This document shows, piece after piece, positions 33,208 to 41,833 of a stretch of DNA of 64,000 bases. Numbering within the stretch: position 1 is the stretch's first letter; every line of letters begins with the position of its first letter. This stretch comes from Micrococcus endophyticus (lineage in GTDB: Bacteria > Actinomycetota > Actinomycetes > Actinomycetales > Micrococcaceae): the NCBI RefSeq assembly GCF_014205115.1, contig NZ_JACHMW010000001.1:2542001-2606000 (forward strand), in the 5' to 3' direction. The position numbers and the translations under genes are program-made. Below the pieces are notes generated by a model. The model had not been told where the DNA came from and ran no database searches. It worked only from the letters and a program-made list of their open reading frames with translations.

Positions 33208-34848
33208 TCAGGCGTCGCCCTCCGGGGCCGGGGCGTCCGGCAGGGTCTTGCGGTACTCGTCGAACGTAGCCTTCCACTCGGCGTTCGGGGGGAACATCCC
33301 GTCCACCGGGTGGCCGGCCTTGACCTGCTCGTACGCCCAGGCGTCCTGGAGCTCCTGCTCGTAGGCGTCGTCCACGACCTCCTGGAGCAGGGACGGCGGG
33401 ATGACCACCACACCGTCGTCGTCACCGACGATGATGTCCCCGGGCTGCACGGTGGTGCCGCCGCAGGCGATGGTGCCGCCGACCTCCCACGGGATGTGAC
33501 GGCGGCCCAGCACGGCCGGGTGCGTGGCGCCGGCGTAGACCTGGAGGCCGACCTCGGCCACGGCGGCGGAGTCGCGGATGCCGCCGTCCGTGATCACGGC
33601 GTTCGCGCCGTTCACCTGGGCGCGCAGGGCCAGGACGTCCCCGAGGGTGCCGGTGCCGTGCTCGCCACGGGCCTCCATGACCACCACGTCGTCCGGCTGC
33701 ACCGAGTCGATGGCCCGCTTCTGGGCGTTGAATCCGCCGCCGAACTCCTTGAACAGGTCCTCGCGCTTGGGCACGTAGCGCAGGGTCTTGGCGTAGCCGA
33801 GGACGCGCCGACCCTGGTGGATCGGGCGCGGGCCGTCGATCGTCGCGTTCTGGATGCCGCGCTTCTGCAGCTGGGCGGTGAGGGTGGCCACCGCGACGGC
33901 ATCGATCTTGGCGCGCAGCTCCGGGGTCAGCAGGGAGCGGTCCGGCTGCGGGGCGCTCGCGACCCAGTGGCCGTTCTCGTCCACCGGGCCGGGCTGGGAG
34001 CCGGCCGCCGGCTGGGAGGCGGCGGCGCCGTCGTCGGCCTGGGCGTCCGAGGCGGCGGGCAGGCCCGCGGCCTCGCGGGAGCCCCAGGCCTCCTCGCGCT
34101 GCACGTCGTCCACCTTGGGCTGGGCGCCGAACGGGGCCATGGCGTGCTCGGACTCGGTCACGCGGGTGACCAGGCGGCCGGTGGTGGGGGCGCCGGGCGC
34201 GGTGGGGGCGTCCACCTCCACCTCGACGACGTCGCCCGGGCGGGCCACGGACGAGCCGGCGGGGGTGCCGGTGAGGATGACGTCGCCCTCCTCGAGGGTC
34301 ATGAGCTGGGAGAGGTCCGCGACGAGCTGGCCGAAGGGGAAGACGAGGCCCTCGGTGGTGTCGTCCTGGACGATCTCGCCGTTGACCCAGGTGCGCACGC
34401 GCAGGGCGGCCGGGTCCAGGCCCTCGGCGGAGATGACCGCGGGGCCGAGCGGCGTGTAGCCGTCCCCGGACTTGTTCTTCACGTTGGAGCCCTTGTCCGC
34501 GTGGCGGAGGTCGTAGAGGCCCCAGTCGTTGGCGGCGGTGATGCCGGAGACGTGCGACCAGCCTTCCTCCGGGGTGACCCGGCGGGCGGTGCGGCCGATG
34601 ATCAGGGCGATCTCGCCCTCGTAGGCGAGCAGCTCGGTGCCGGCGGGGCGCTCGACGGCGTCCCCGGAGCGGGCGATCGACGTGCCGGCCTTGATGAAGT
34701 AGCCCGGCGCCTGCGGGGAGCGGCCGCGCTGGGCGATCCGCGAGGGGTAGTTCAGGTGCAGGGCGAGGACCTTGCCCGGCCGGTTCTCCCGGGCGGCGAA
34801 GTCGTGCTCGGTGACGGTGGGCGTGGTGTCCGGTGTGCTCTGCGTCAT
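33208..34848 (-). CDS. hpaG: HpaG-type FAH-domain isomerase/decarboxylase fused to an RraA-like domain
   Basis: A 546-residue two-domain protein. Residues about 20-245 form a fumarylacetoacetate-hydrolase fold (KVLALHLNYPSRIAQRGR; YEGEIALIIGRTARRV with metal Glu pair; NDWGLYDLRHADKGSNVKNKSGDGYTPLGP; DVILTGTPAGS), as in HpaG, the OPET decarboxylase/HHDD isomerase. Residues 245-315 are a Gln/Ala/Pro linker. Residues 315-546 are an RraA/HMG-aldolase-like domain (GTLGDVLALRAQVNGANAVITDGGIRDSAAV; IIVGDDDGVVVIPPSLLQEV). RraA-fold proteins include oxaloacetate decarboxylases, so splitting decarboxylation and isomerisation between domains is plausible. First gene of its operon, with an operator 8 nt upstream of the ATG. 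Confidence 0.88.
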   Translation of the reverse strand: MTQSTPDTTPTVTEHDFAARENRPGKVLALHLNYPSRIAQRGRSPQAPGYFIKAGTSIARSGDAVERPAGTELLAYEGEIALIIGRTARRVTPEEGWSHVSGITAANDWGLYDLRHADKGSNVKNKSGDGYTPLGPAVISAEGLDPAALRVRTWVNGEIVQDDTTEGLVFPFGQLVADLSQLMTLEEGDVILTGTPAGSSVARPGDVVEVEVDAPTAPGAPTTGRLVTRVTESEHAMAPFGAQPKVDDVQREEAWGSREAAGLPAASDAQADDGAAASQPAAGSQPGPVDENGHWVASAPQPDRSLLTPELRAKIDAVAVATLTAQLQKRGIQNATIDGPRPIHQGRRVLGYAKTLRYVPKREDLFKEFGGGFNAQKRAIDSVQPDDVVVMEARGEHGTGTLGDVLALRAQVNGANAVITDGGIRDSAAVAEVGLQVYAGATHPAVLGRRHIPWEVGGTIACGGTTVQPGDIIVGDDDGVVVIPPSLLQEVVDDAYEQELQDAWAYEQVKAGHPVDGMFPPNAEWKATFDEYRKTLPDAPAPEGDA

Positions 34849-34855
34849 GCTGTGG

Positions 34856-34867
34856 ATCGTATACGAT
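34856..34867. promoter_or_regulatory. ATCGTATACGAT operator upstream of the hpaG fusion
   Basis: Extends to a perfect 16-bp palindrome GGATCGTATACGATCC (34854-34869) immediately before the start codon, so binding would block transcription or initiation of the hpaG-gntR-hpaE operon. Third identical site in the pathway. Confidence 0.82.
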
Positions 34868-35007
34868 CCAGCGGGCCGGGGGAAGGGGTCACGCTCCAGG
34901 CGGACGCCGGACCGTTCGGCGGGGGCTGGCGAGGCGTCGTCGGGGTGCGCGTCCCGCTGGAAGGGAGGGGATCACGCACCAGGCGGACAGGTGGACGGCC
35001 GCCCTCC

Positions 35008-36231
35008 TCAGCGGGCGCGGGCCACGGCGTCGTTGACCACGGGGGCCAGGCGTCGCACGCCCTCGACCAGCCGCTCCGCCTCCACGAACGGGTAGGCCAG
35101 GCGCAGCGTCGAGTGGACGCCCTCGACCGGGGTGAACGCGCCGCCGGGCACGAACACGGCGCCGGCCGCGATGCCCCGGTGCATCAGCTCGATGGTGTCC
35201 ACGCCGCCGGGCAGCGTGGCCCACAGGAAGAAGCCGCCGCGCGGGGTGATGAACTCGACCCCGGGGTCCCAGTGCTCGCGCACCGCGTCCACGAGCACGC
35301 CGGCGCGCTCGCGGTACAGCCCGGTCACGTGGCGCACGTGGCCCTGCCAGTCGAGCTGCGTGACGAACGCCGTCGAGAGCATCTGCGAGTACGTGGAGGC
35401 GTGGATGAACGCGGACTCGGCGGAGAGGTAGAACTCCCGCTTGAGCTCGGCCGGCACGAGCGCCCAGCCGATGCGCACGCCGGGGGAGAAGATCTTGGAC
35501 ATGGTGCCGAGGTAGACCACGCCGTCGCGGTGCTCGGCGGCGATCGGGGCGACGGGGTCGCCGTCGAACGCGATCTGCCCGTACGGGTTGTCCTCCACGA
35601 TGAGCACGCCGTGCCGCTCGCAGATCGCGGCCACCTCGGCGCGGCGGTCGGCGGGCAGCAGGGCGCCGGAGGGGTTGGCGAACGAGGGGATCGTGTAGAG
35701 GAACGCGACGCGGCGGCCCTCGGCGGCGAGGCGGGTCAGCGTCTCGTCGAGGGCGGCGGGGACCAGGCCGTGCTCGTCCGTGCCGGTGGCCACGGCGTCC
35801 AGCTCCCACGTGTTGAAGGTGGTCAGCGCGCCCACGAAGGTGGGGTCCTCCACCACGACGACGTCGCCCGGGTTGCCGAACGCCCGGCACGCGGTGTCGA
35901 TGGCGGCCTGGGAGCCGGGGGTGATGACCACGAGCTCCGGGTCCGCGTCCGGGATGCCGTCGGCGGCCATGACGGCGGCCGCGGCGGCGCGCATCTCCTC
36001 CGTGCCCTGGCCCGGCCCGTACTGCAGGGACTCCGTGCCGAAGCGGGTCATCAGGTCCGAGGCGATGCGGCCCAGCTCGTCGAGGGGCAGGTCCGCGAGC
36101 CACGGGTTGCCGCCCGCCAGGGAGACGAGGTTCGGGTCCATGGCGATGTCGAAGACGTCGCGCACGGCGGACTGCTTCACGCCGACGGCACGGTGGGACA
36201 GGTGATCTCGCAGATGACGCACGCTCGGCAC
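35008..36231 (-). CDS. PLP-dependent aminotransferase (2-aminoadipate/aromatic type)
   Basis: A 407-residue fold-type I aminotransferase of the class I/II group: LVSLAGGNPWLADLPLDELG, LQYGPGQGTEEMRAA, VVITPGSQAAIDTACRAFGNPGDVVVVEDPTFVGAL, FLYTIPSFANPSGALLPADRR, VEDNPYGQIAFDG, and the PLP lysine in YLGTMSKIFSPGVRIGW. This pattern is shared by LysN, kynurenine and aromatic aminotransferases and by MocR effector domains. It lies upstream of the hpa operon on the same strand, 159 nt away. Making 4-hydroxyphenylpyruvate from tyrosine, on the way to hydroxyphenylacetate, is a possible role but is inference. Confidence 0.82.
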   Translation of the reverse strand: MPSVRHLRDHLSHRAVGVKQSAVRDVFDIAMDPNLVSLAGGNPWLADLPLDELGRIASDLMTRFGTESLQYGPGQGTEEMRAAAAAVMAADGIPDADPELVVITPGSQAAIDTACRAFGNPGDVVVVEDPTFVGALTTFNTWELDAVATGTDEHGLVPAALDETLTRLAAEGRRVAFLYTIPSFANPSGALLPADRRAEVAAICERHGVLIVEDNPYGQIAFDGDPVAPIAAEHRDGVVYLGTMSKIFSPGVRIGWALVPAELKREFYLSAESAFIHASTYSQMLSTAFVTQLDWQGHVRHVTGLYRERAGVLVDAVREHWDPGVEFITPRGGFFLWATLPGGVDTIELMHRGIAAGAVFVPGGAFTPVEGVHSTLRLAYPFVEAERLVEGVRRLAPVVNDAVARAR

Positions 36232-36311
36232 CTTATAGCACGGCGCGCGGGGGCACGAACGGGGGATGACGGACGACGACGGCGGTGCGCCCGGGGCCGG
36301 GCGCGCTCGGC

Positions 36312-37340
36312 TCAGGGGGCGCTCGGCTCCGTCGCGTCCGGATCGTCGACCCCGAGGTTCCCGGAGCCGTCAGCGCCGGCGTCCTCGGCGGGGGCGGACT
36401 CGTCGGCCGGGTCGGCCCCCTCGTCCTGCGCCGGCGGCTCCTCGACCTCGGCGGGGTCGTCCGTGGACTCGGACCCGTCGTCGACGGTCCCGTCCCACTC
36501 GGTCGGGGCGTCCTCCTCCGTGGGCGCCGTCTCGTCCTGCGGCTCCCCGGTCTCCTCAGCGGGCTCCTCCCACGCGGTGGGGGAGGGCTCGGCGGACTCC
36601 TCGGCCTCGGCCCACGGGTCCTCGGTCGGCTCCGACCAGGTGTCCTCCGTCGGCTCGGCCCAGGGGTCCTCGGCGGGCTCCTCCCAGGGTTCGTCGGCGG
36701 GCTCCGTGGGCGACTCGGACGGGGCGGCGTCCGACTCCGGGACGTCCACCTCGTCTCCGAGGGCCAGCGGGGCCAGGCCGAGCACGTCGTCGAGGGGGCG
36801 GCCGTCCACCTCGAGCCGGACCTGCCCGGCGGAGGTGTGCGCGGCGGCGGTCTCCTGCAGCTGGGCGCGGATCCGCTCGGCCTCGCACTCGCCCTCGGCG
36901 GTGACGGTGCCGGTGAAGGTGAAGACGTCCACGTCCCCCTCGAGGCGGTGGCCGGTGGGCGTGAGGCTCTCGCGCGTCTCGAACACCGCGTTCCACAGCG
37001 AGGGGTCGCCGTGCCAGCCGCGCTCGTCGGAGAAGAGGAAGTCCAGGGCGGCGTCCGCGTCGTCGGGGGCGTCGGCCGGCACCGTCTGCACCGGCACGAG
37101 CAGGTCGTCGCAGCCGTAGGGGCGGCCCGTCGAGCCCGGGACGGCCTCCGCGGCGGGCACCGTGAGCCACACGGTCAGCGGGGCGTAGCCGTCCACCTCG
37201 GGCCGGGGGAGGGCGTCGCCCTGGGTCGAGCCGTCGGTGGCGGCGGGCGCGCCCGGCTCCGCGGCGCAGCCGCCGAGCAGCCCGACGGCGGCCGCGGCCC
37301 CGACGAGCAGCAGGGCGCGGGAGGCGGGTCGCTGGCGCAT
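36312..37340 (-). CDS. Secreted lipoprotein with GerMN-like domain and acidic repeat tail
   Basis: A 342-residue lipoprotein: signal peptide with lipobox LLGGC (cleavage before Cys25). Residues about 50-200 resemble a GerMN-type domain (PLTVWLTVPAAEAVPGSTGRPYGCDDLLVPVQTVPADAPDDADAALDFLFSDE; DVFTFTGTVTAEGECEAERIRAQLQETAA). From about 205 to the end is a low-complexity acidic tail with loosely repeated E-P-x-E-D-P-W units (EEPAEDPWAEPTEDTWSEP). Domain suggests an extracellular role; the tail may span or stick to the wall. Alone in its transcription unit. Confidence 0.7.
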   Translation of the reverse strand: MRQRPASRALLLVGAAAAVGLLGGCAAEPGAPAATDGSTQGDALPRPEVDGYAPLTVWLTVPAAEAVPGSTGRPYGCDDLLVPVQTVPADAPDDADAALDFLFSDERGWHGDPSLWNAVFETRESLTPTGHRLEGDVDVFTFTGTVTAEGECEAERIRAQLQETAAAHTSAGQVRLEVDGRPLDDVLGLAPLALGDEVDVPESDAAPSESPTEPADEPWEEPAEDPWAEPTEDTWSEPTEDPWAEAEESAEPSPTAWEEPAEETGEPQDETAPTEEDAPTEWDGTVDDGSESTDDPAEVEEPPAQDEGADPADESAPAEDAGADGSGNLGVDDPDATEPSAP

Positions 37341-37492
37341 GGGGGTCTCCTGGCGGTCGGGGGAGCACGGGGCTCGGACGGCGCGGCCGACCCGGGGGCG
37401 GGGTCGGCGGCCTCCTCCATGCTACGGCGCGGCGCCGCGCGGCCGGGCCCCTGCCCGGATCCCGCGGGCGCGGGCGGGCTAGGGTGGAGGCC

Positions 37493-38338
37493 ATGCCCGT
37501 GAGGAACCGTCGCGCCGCCGCCCTGCCCGCCAAGCTCAGCCGCTCCTGGCTGCTGGTCAACGCGGCCCGCCCGGAGGACTTCGCCCCCGCCCTCGCCTCC
37601 GAGGCGGACTCGGTGATCTTCGACCTCGAGGCCGCCGTGCCGGAGGAGCACAAGGACGCGGCCCGGCAGCACGTCGTGGACGCGCTCTCCGGCGGCATGA
37701 CGGCGTGGGTGCGCATCTCCGCGACCTCCACGGACCACTGGCAGCGGGACCTCGAGGCGCTCGCGGGCGTCGACGGCGTGCGCGGCGTGGTCCTGGCCGA
37801 GACCGAGGAGCCCGAGCAGGTCACCTTCACGGCGATGCGCCTGCGCGCCGGCACCCCCGTGATCGCCCTGCTGGAGTCGGCGCTGGGCATCGAGAACGCC
37901 ACGGCCGTGGCCAAGGCGCCCGGCACCTTCCGCCTGGCTTTCGGCGTCAACGACTTCCGCAAGGACGTGGGCGTCGGCGAGGACCCGCTGGCCATGGCCT
38001 ACGCCCGCTCCCGCATGGTGATCGCCTCCCGCGTGGGCGGTCTGCCCGGCGCGATCGACGGACCGCCCGGCAACACGGACGGCGAGGACGCGGTCGTCGA
38101 CTCCAGCGCCGTCACCGCCTCGATGGGCATGACCGGCCGCCTCGTCCTGAACCGGGATCAGGTGGACTGGGTCAATCGGGCGATGTCCCCGTCCGAGGAC
38201 GAGCTCGCGTGGGCCCGCGACCTGCTCGAGAAGCACGCGCAGGGGGCCGCCGTCGGCGACGGCTCGTACCTGCCCCGCGTGCTGCGTGCCCAGAAGATCG
38301 CGGACCTCGCAGACTCGTACGGGCTCTGGAACGCGTGA
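37493..38338 (+). CDS. HpcH/HpaI aldolase / citrate lyase beta (CitE-like) protein
   Basis: A 281-residue TIM-barrel C-C lyase of the CitE/malyl-CoA lyase-like family: RSWLLVNAARPEDFAPALASEADSVIFDLEAAVPEEHKDAAR (metal-side Asp/Glu), ALLESALGIENATAVAKAPGTFRLAFGVNDFRKDVG, and a C-terminal DQVDWVNRAMSPSEDELAWARDLLEKHAQGAAVGDGSYLPRVLRAQKI that matches CitE-like enzymes. Likely acts on a beta-hydroxyacyl-CoA or similar thioester; substrate unknown. ATG 37493 is preferred over an in-frame GTG 9 nt upstream because GGTGGAGG fits as its ribosome site. Not adjacent to CitF or CitD, so not a citrate lyase complex. Confidence 0.85.
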   Translation: MPVRNRRAAALPAKLSRSWLLVNAARPEDFAPALASEADSVIFDLEAAVPEEHKDAARQHVVDALSGGMTAWVRISATSTDHWQRDLEALAGVDGVRGVVLAETEEPEQVTFTAMRLRAGTPVIALLESALGIENATAVAKAPGTFRLAFGVNDFRKDVGVGEDPLAMAYARSRMVIASRVGGLPGAIDGPPGNTDGEDAVVDSSAVTASMGMTGRLVLNRDQVDWVNRAMSPSEDELAWARDLLEKHAQGAAVGDGSYLPRVLRAQKIADLADSYGLWNA

Positions 38339-38377
38339 ACACGGCCTGGGCGCGCGCATGAGTTCCCGCACCGACGG

Positions 38378-38875
38378 GTGGCTCCGCCCATGATGGCGTG
38401 GATCGACGGGCTGCCGCTGCTGTGGTCCATCGGGTTCTTCTGGATGCTGGCGATCCTGCGCACCCTGATCGTGTTCTCGCTCGGGCGGGGGCTGGCCTCC
38501 GGCGTCGAGCGGACCCGCTGGTTCGCCCGCGTGATGGAGGGGCCCGTCTATGTCCGGGCCCAGCGCTTCATCCAGCGCCACGGGGTGTGGGCCATCCCGT
38601 TCTGCTACCTCACGGTGGGAATCCAGACGGCGGTGATCGGTTCCGCCGGCGTCGCCCGCATGCCCTGGCGCCGGTTCCTGCCGGCGGCCGCGCTCGGCAC
38701 GTTCCTGTGGGGCGTGGTGTACGGGACCGTCGGAATGGCCGTGGTGTGGGCCGTCATCGGCGCGGCGCTCGGAGAGGGCCGGGGCGTCCTCGCCCTCGTG
38801 CTGATCCTCGCGGCCGTGGCAGCGTTCGTCGTGTGGCGCCGTCGCCGCACGCTGCGCCGGCACGGGGCCGGGTGA
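38378..38875 (+). CDS. Small DedA/VTT-like membrane protein
   Basis: A membrane protein of up to 165 residues with about four helices (LPLLWSIGFFWMLAILRTLIVFSL; HGVWAIPFCYLTVGIQTAVIGSAGVARM; FLPAAALGTFLWGVVYGTVGMAVVWAVIGAAL; VLALVLILAAVAAFVVWRR). The arrangement of an amphipathic R-x-H-G turn followed by SAGVARMPWRRFLPAAALGTFLW resembles the SNARE-associated/VTT core of DedA proteins, but the product is shorter than typical members (about 200). Start uncertain: GTG 38378 or ATG 38390/38393, no strong ribosome site. Confidence 0.65.
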   Translation: MAPPMMAWIDGLPLLWSIGFFWMLAILRTLIVFSLGRGLASGVERTRWFARVMEGPVYVRAQRFIQRHGVWAIPFCYLTVGIQTAVIGSAGVARMPWRRFLPAAALGTFLWGVVYGTVGMAVVWAVIGAALGEGRGVLALVLILAAVAAFVVWRRRRTLRRHGAG

Positions 38876-38990
38876 CGTCGTCGTCCGTGACGCGGGCCGG
38901 GGTCCGCCGCCGGGGGACTAGAGTTGACCGCGTCTTCGCCCCGGCCAGCCGCCCCGCGGCCGGGGCCGCCACCCCTTCGGAAGGACCCCC

Positions 38991-39935
38991 ATGAGCGACG
39001 AGCGCGCCCGCAGCTTCTCCGCATCCACCGCCTCCGCCGCCGACGATGGCGCCCGCGGCACCGGCACGACCCGCGTCAAGCGCGGCCTGGCGGACATGAT
39101 GAAGGGCGGCGTGATCATGGACGTCGTCAACGCGGAGCAGGCGCGCATCGCCGAGGACGCCGGCGCCGTGGCCGTCATGGCGCTTGAGCGGGTCCCGGCC
39201 GACATCCGCGCCCAGGGCGGCGTGGCCCGCATGTCCGACCCCGACCTGATCGACGGCATCGTCGAGGCCGTGTCCATCCCCGTGATGGCCAAGGCGCGCA
39301 TCGGCCACTTCGTGGAGGCCCAGGTGCTGCAGGCGCTCAAGGTGGACTTCATCGACGAGTCCGAGGTGCTCTCCCCGGCGGACTACGTGAACCACATCGA
39401 CAAGTGGGACTTCGACGTGCCCTTCGTGTGCGGCGCCACCAACCTCGGCGAGGCCCTGCGCCGCATCACCGAGGGCGCGGCCATGATCCGGTCCAAGGGT
39501 GAGGCCGGCACCGGCGACGTCTCCGAGGCCGTGAAGCACATCCGCACCATCCGCAAGGAGATCGCCCAGCTCCAGGGCCTGGCCCAGGATGAGCTGTACG
39601 TGGCCGCGAAGGAGCTGCAGGCGCCGTACGAACTGGTACGCGAGGTCGCCGAGACCGGCGCCCTGCCCGTCGTGATGTTCACCGCCGGCGGTGTGGCCAC
39701 CCCGGCCGATGCGGCTCTGATGATGCAGATGGGCGCCGACGGCGTGTTCGTGGGCTCCGGCATCTTCAAGTCCGGCAACCCGGCCGAGCGCGCCCGCGCC
39801 ATCGTGAAGGCCACCGCCCAGTTCGACGACCCGATGGCGGTCGCCGAGGCCTCCCGCGGCCTGGGCGAGGCCATGGTGGGCATCAACGTGGGCGACCTGC
39901 CCGCCCCGCACCGCCTGGCCGAGCGCGGCTGGTGA
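38991..39935 (+). CDS. pdxS: Pyridoxal 5'-phosphate synthase subunit PdxS
   Basis: TIM-barrel synthase subunit making PLP from ribose 5-phosphate, glyceraldehyde 3-phosphate and ammonia. The 314 residues include the family blocks [58 protein letters not shown] (Schiff-base Lys), [20 protein letters not shown] (second Lys) and [29 protein letters not shown]. The N-terminal 25 residues are a Ser/Ala-rich extension. GGAAGGA ribosome site; pdxT overlaps by 4 nt. Confidence 0.97.
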   Translation: MSDERARSFSASTASAADDGARGTGTTRVKRGLADMMKGGVIMDVVNAEQARIAEDAGAVAVMALERVPADIRAQGGVARMSDPDLIDGIVEAVSIPVMAKARIGHFVEAQVLQALKVDFIDESEVLSPADYVNHIDKWDFDVPFVCGATNLGEALRRITEGAAMIRSKGEAGTGDVSEAVKHIRTIRKEIAQLQGLAQDELYVAAKELQAPYELVREVAETGALPVVMFTAGGVATPADAALMMQMGADGVFVGSGIFKSGNPAERARAIVKATAQFDDPMAVAEASRGLGEAMVGINVGDLPAPHRLAERGW

Positions 39936-40561
39936 GCGCGCCCCTCGTCGGGGTCTTCGCCCTCCAGGGGGACGTCCGCGAGCACGTGCGCGTGCTCGAG
40001 GGGCTCGGCGCACGGACCCGCCCCGTGCGTCGGGCCGCGGACCTGACGGGGCTCGACGGGATCGTGCTGCCCGGCGGCGAGTCGTCCGTGATGGACCGGC
40101 TCGCCGGCCTCATGGGCCTCAAGGAGCCCCTGGCCGACGCGATCGGCGCCGGGCTGCCCGCCTACGGCACGTGCGCCGGGATGATCCTGCTCGCCCGCGA
40201 GATCCAGAACCCCGCGCCGGGGCAGGGGAGCCTGGGGGTCCTGGACGTCACGGTGCGCCGCAACGCGTTCGGGGCCCAGGTGGACTCCTTCGAGGCGGAT
40301 CTGGAGGTCCCCGCCGTCTCGGCCGAGCCCGTGCACGCGGTGTTCATCCGCGCCCCCGCGGTGCTGCGCGCCGGAGGTGAGGTGGAGGTGCTCGCGAGCG
40401 TGCCGGCGTCGCGCCTGTCCGCGGCGCCGCCGGAGCTCGGGCTCGACGACGCCGCGCAGGTCCCGGTGGCCGTGCGCCAGGGGCGGGTGCTCGCCACGAG
40501 CTTCCACCCCGAGGTGACCGGCGACCACTCGTTCCACCGGGAGTTCCTGCGCGGGCTGTGA
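39932..40561 (+). CDS. pdxT: Pyridoxal 5'-phosphate synthase glutaminase subunit PdxT
   Basis: Class I glutamine amidotransferase supplying ammonia to PdxS. The 209-residue protein has the nucleophile Cys81 in [11 protein letters not shown], the LPGGESSVM oxyanion segment, and the His-Glu pair in [16 protein letters not shown] start overlaps the pdxS stop (GTGA). The order pdxS-pdxT is conserved in actinobacteria. Confidence 0.96.
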   Translation: MSAPLVGVFALQGDVREHVRVLEGLGARTRPVRRAADLTGLDGIVLPGGESSVMDRLAGLMGLKEPLADAIGAGLPAYGTCAGMILLAREIQNPAPGQGSLGVLDVTVRRNAFGAQVDSFEADLEVPAVSAEPVHAVFIRAPAVLRAGGEVEVLASVPASRLSAAPPELGLDDAAQVPVAVRQGRVLATSFHPEVTGDHSFHREFLRGL

Positions 40562-40585
40562 CCCGCGGGGCTGTGACCTGCGGGC

Positions 40586-41728
40586 TCAGGCGGAGGCGAG
40601 CACGTCCGCCGTCGTGCGCGCGTCCTTCCGCGGGTCCAGGCCGAGCGGCCCGGCCATGGCCTCGGCCACGGAGGGCAGCGTGAGGGCGCCCTCGTGCGCG
40701 TTGAGGCCGGAGGCGAAGCCCTCGTCCGCGGCGAGCGCCTCGCGCCAGCCGAGGTCCGCGATCCGCTGGATGTAGGGGAGCGTGGCGTTGGTCAAGGCCG
40801 CGGTGGAGGTCTGCGGCACGGCGCCGGGCATGTTGGAGACGCAGTAGTAGATCTTGTCGCCCACCAGGTAGGTGGGGTCCTGATGCGTGGTGGGGCGGGA
40901 GTTCTCGAAGCAGCCGCCCTGGTCGATCGCGATGTCCACGAGCACCGAGCCCGGGCGCATCTGCTCCACCATCTCGGCGGTGACGAGCTTGGGCGCGGCG
41001 GCGCCCGGGATGAGCACGGAGCCGACCACGAGGTCCGCGTCCGCCACCGTTTCGGCGATGTTCAGGTGGGACGAGGCCAGCGTGCGGATCCGGCCCTGGT
41101 GGACGGCGTCCAGCTGTGCGAGCCGCTCGAGGGAGATGTCCAGGACGGTGACGTCCGCGCCCATGCCCGCGGCGATCACGGCGGCCGCCTCGCCGGCCAC
41201 GCCGCCGCCGATCACGGCCACCCGGGCGCGGCGGGTGCCGGGCACGCCCCCCATCAGCACGCCCGAGCCGCCCTGCGGCTGGAGGAGGTGGTAGGCGCCC
41301 GCGGCGGGGGCCAGGCGGCCGGCCACTTGGCTCATGGGGGCCAGCAGCGGCAGGGCGCGACCGCGGGTCACGGTCTCGTAAGCGATGGCGGTGGTGCCGG
41401 AGTCGAGGATCGCGCGGGTGCACTCGGGGGAGGCGGCGAGGTGCAGGTAGGTGAAGAGGACCTGGCCGCGGCGCAGGCGGCCGTACTCCTCCGGCTGGGG
41501 CTCCTTGACCTTGAGGACCAGCTCGGCGCGCTCCCAGAGCTCGTCCGGGTCCTGGACGAGCTGCGCGCCGGCGTCGAGGTAGACCTGGTCCGAGATGCCG
41601 GAGCCGACGCCGGCCCCCGCCTGGACCAGGACCTCGTGGCCGCGGCGGACCAGCTCCAGCACGCCGCCCTGGGTCAGGGCCACGCGGAACTCGTTGTTCT
41701 TCACCTCAGTGGGGACTCCGATCAGCAT
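40586..41728 (-). CDS. ald: Alanine dehydrogenase Ald
   Basis: NAD+-dependent L-alanine dehydrogenase (380 residues) interconverting alanine and pyruvate plus ammonia. Hallmarks: MLIGVPTEVKNNEFRVALTQGGVLELVRRGHEVLVQAGAG, ELVLKVKEPQPEEY with the pyruvate-binding Lys, FTYLHLAASPE with the catalytic His, the Rossmann VAVIGGGVAGEAAA, and VDIAIDQGGCFENSRPTTHQDPTY with the catalytic Asp. Divergent from an Lrp-type gene (105-bp gap), as with ald-aldR of mycobacteria. Near the lactate module, it joins pyruvate metabolism. Confidence 0.95.
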   Translation of the reverse strand: MLIGVPTEVKNNEFRVALTQGGVLELVRRGHEVLVQAGAGVGSGISDQVYLDAGAQLVQDPDELWERAELVLKVKEPQPEEYGRLRRGQVLFTYLHLAASPECTRAILDSGTTAIAYETVTRGRALPLLAPMSQVAGRLAPAAGAYHLLQPQGGSGVLMGGVPGTRRARVAVIGGGVAGEAAAVIAAGMGADVTVLDISLERLAQLDAVHQGRIRTLASSHLNIAETVADADLVVGSVLIPGAAAPKLVTAEMVEQMRPGSVLVDIAIDQGGCFENSRPTTHQDPTYLVGDKIYYCVSNMPGAVPQTSTAALTNATLPYIQRIADLGWREALAADEGFASGLNAHEGALTLPSVAEAMAGPLGLDPRKDARTTADVLASA

Positions 41729-41833
41729 GCGGCGAATCTAGTGGTGTGGGCGGCGCAAGTGGAGTTCGGCCGCAGGATCTGCGGCACGGGGCGCTAAACT
41801 AACGCGATCATTCACGACGGGCGTCACATCGGG

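Noticed and set aside
33310-37119. A plus-strand open frame of 1269 codons opposite hpaG, the aminotransferase and the lipoprotein
   Set aside because: It is antisense to three recognisable genes, spans their intergenic regions and is rich in Gly/Val/His/Arg; long antisense frames are a by-product of the codon bias.
37484-38338. The CitE-like gene as part of a citrate lyase operon or as a second hpaI
   Set aside because: No citD or citF neighbours, and its motifs are CitE-like, not HpaI-like.
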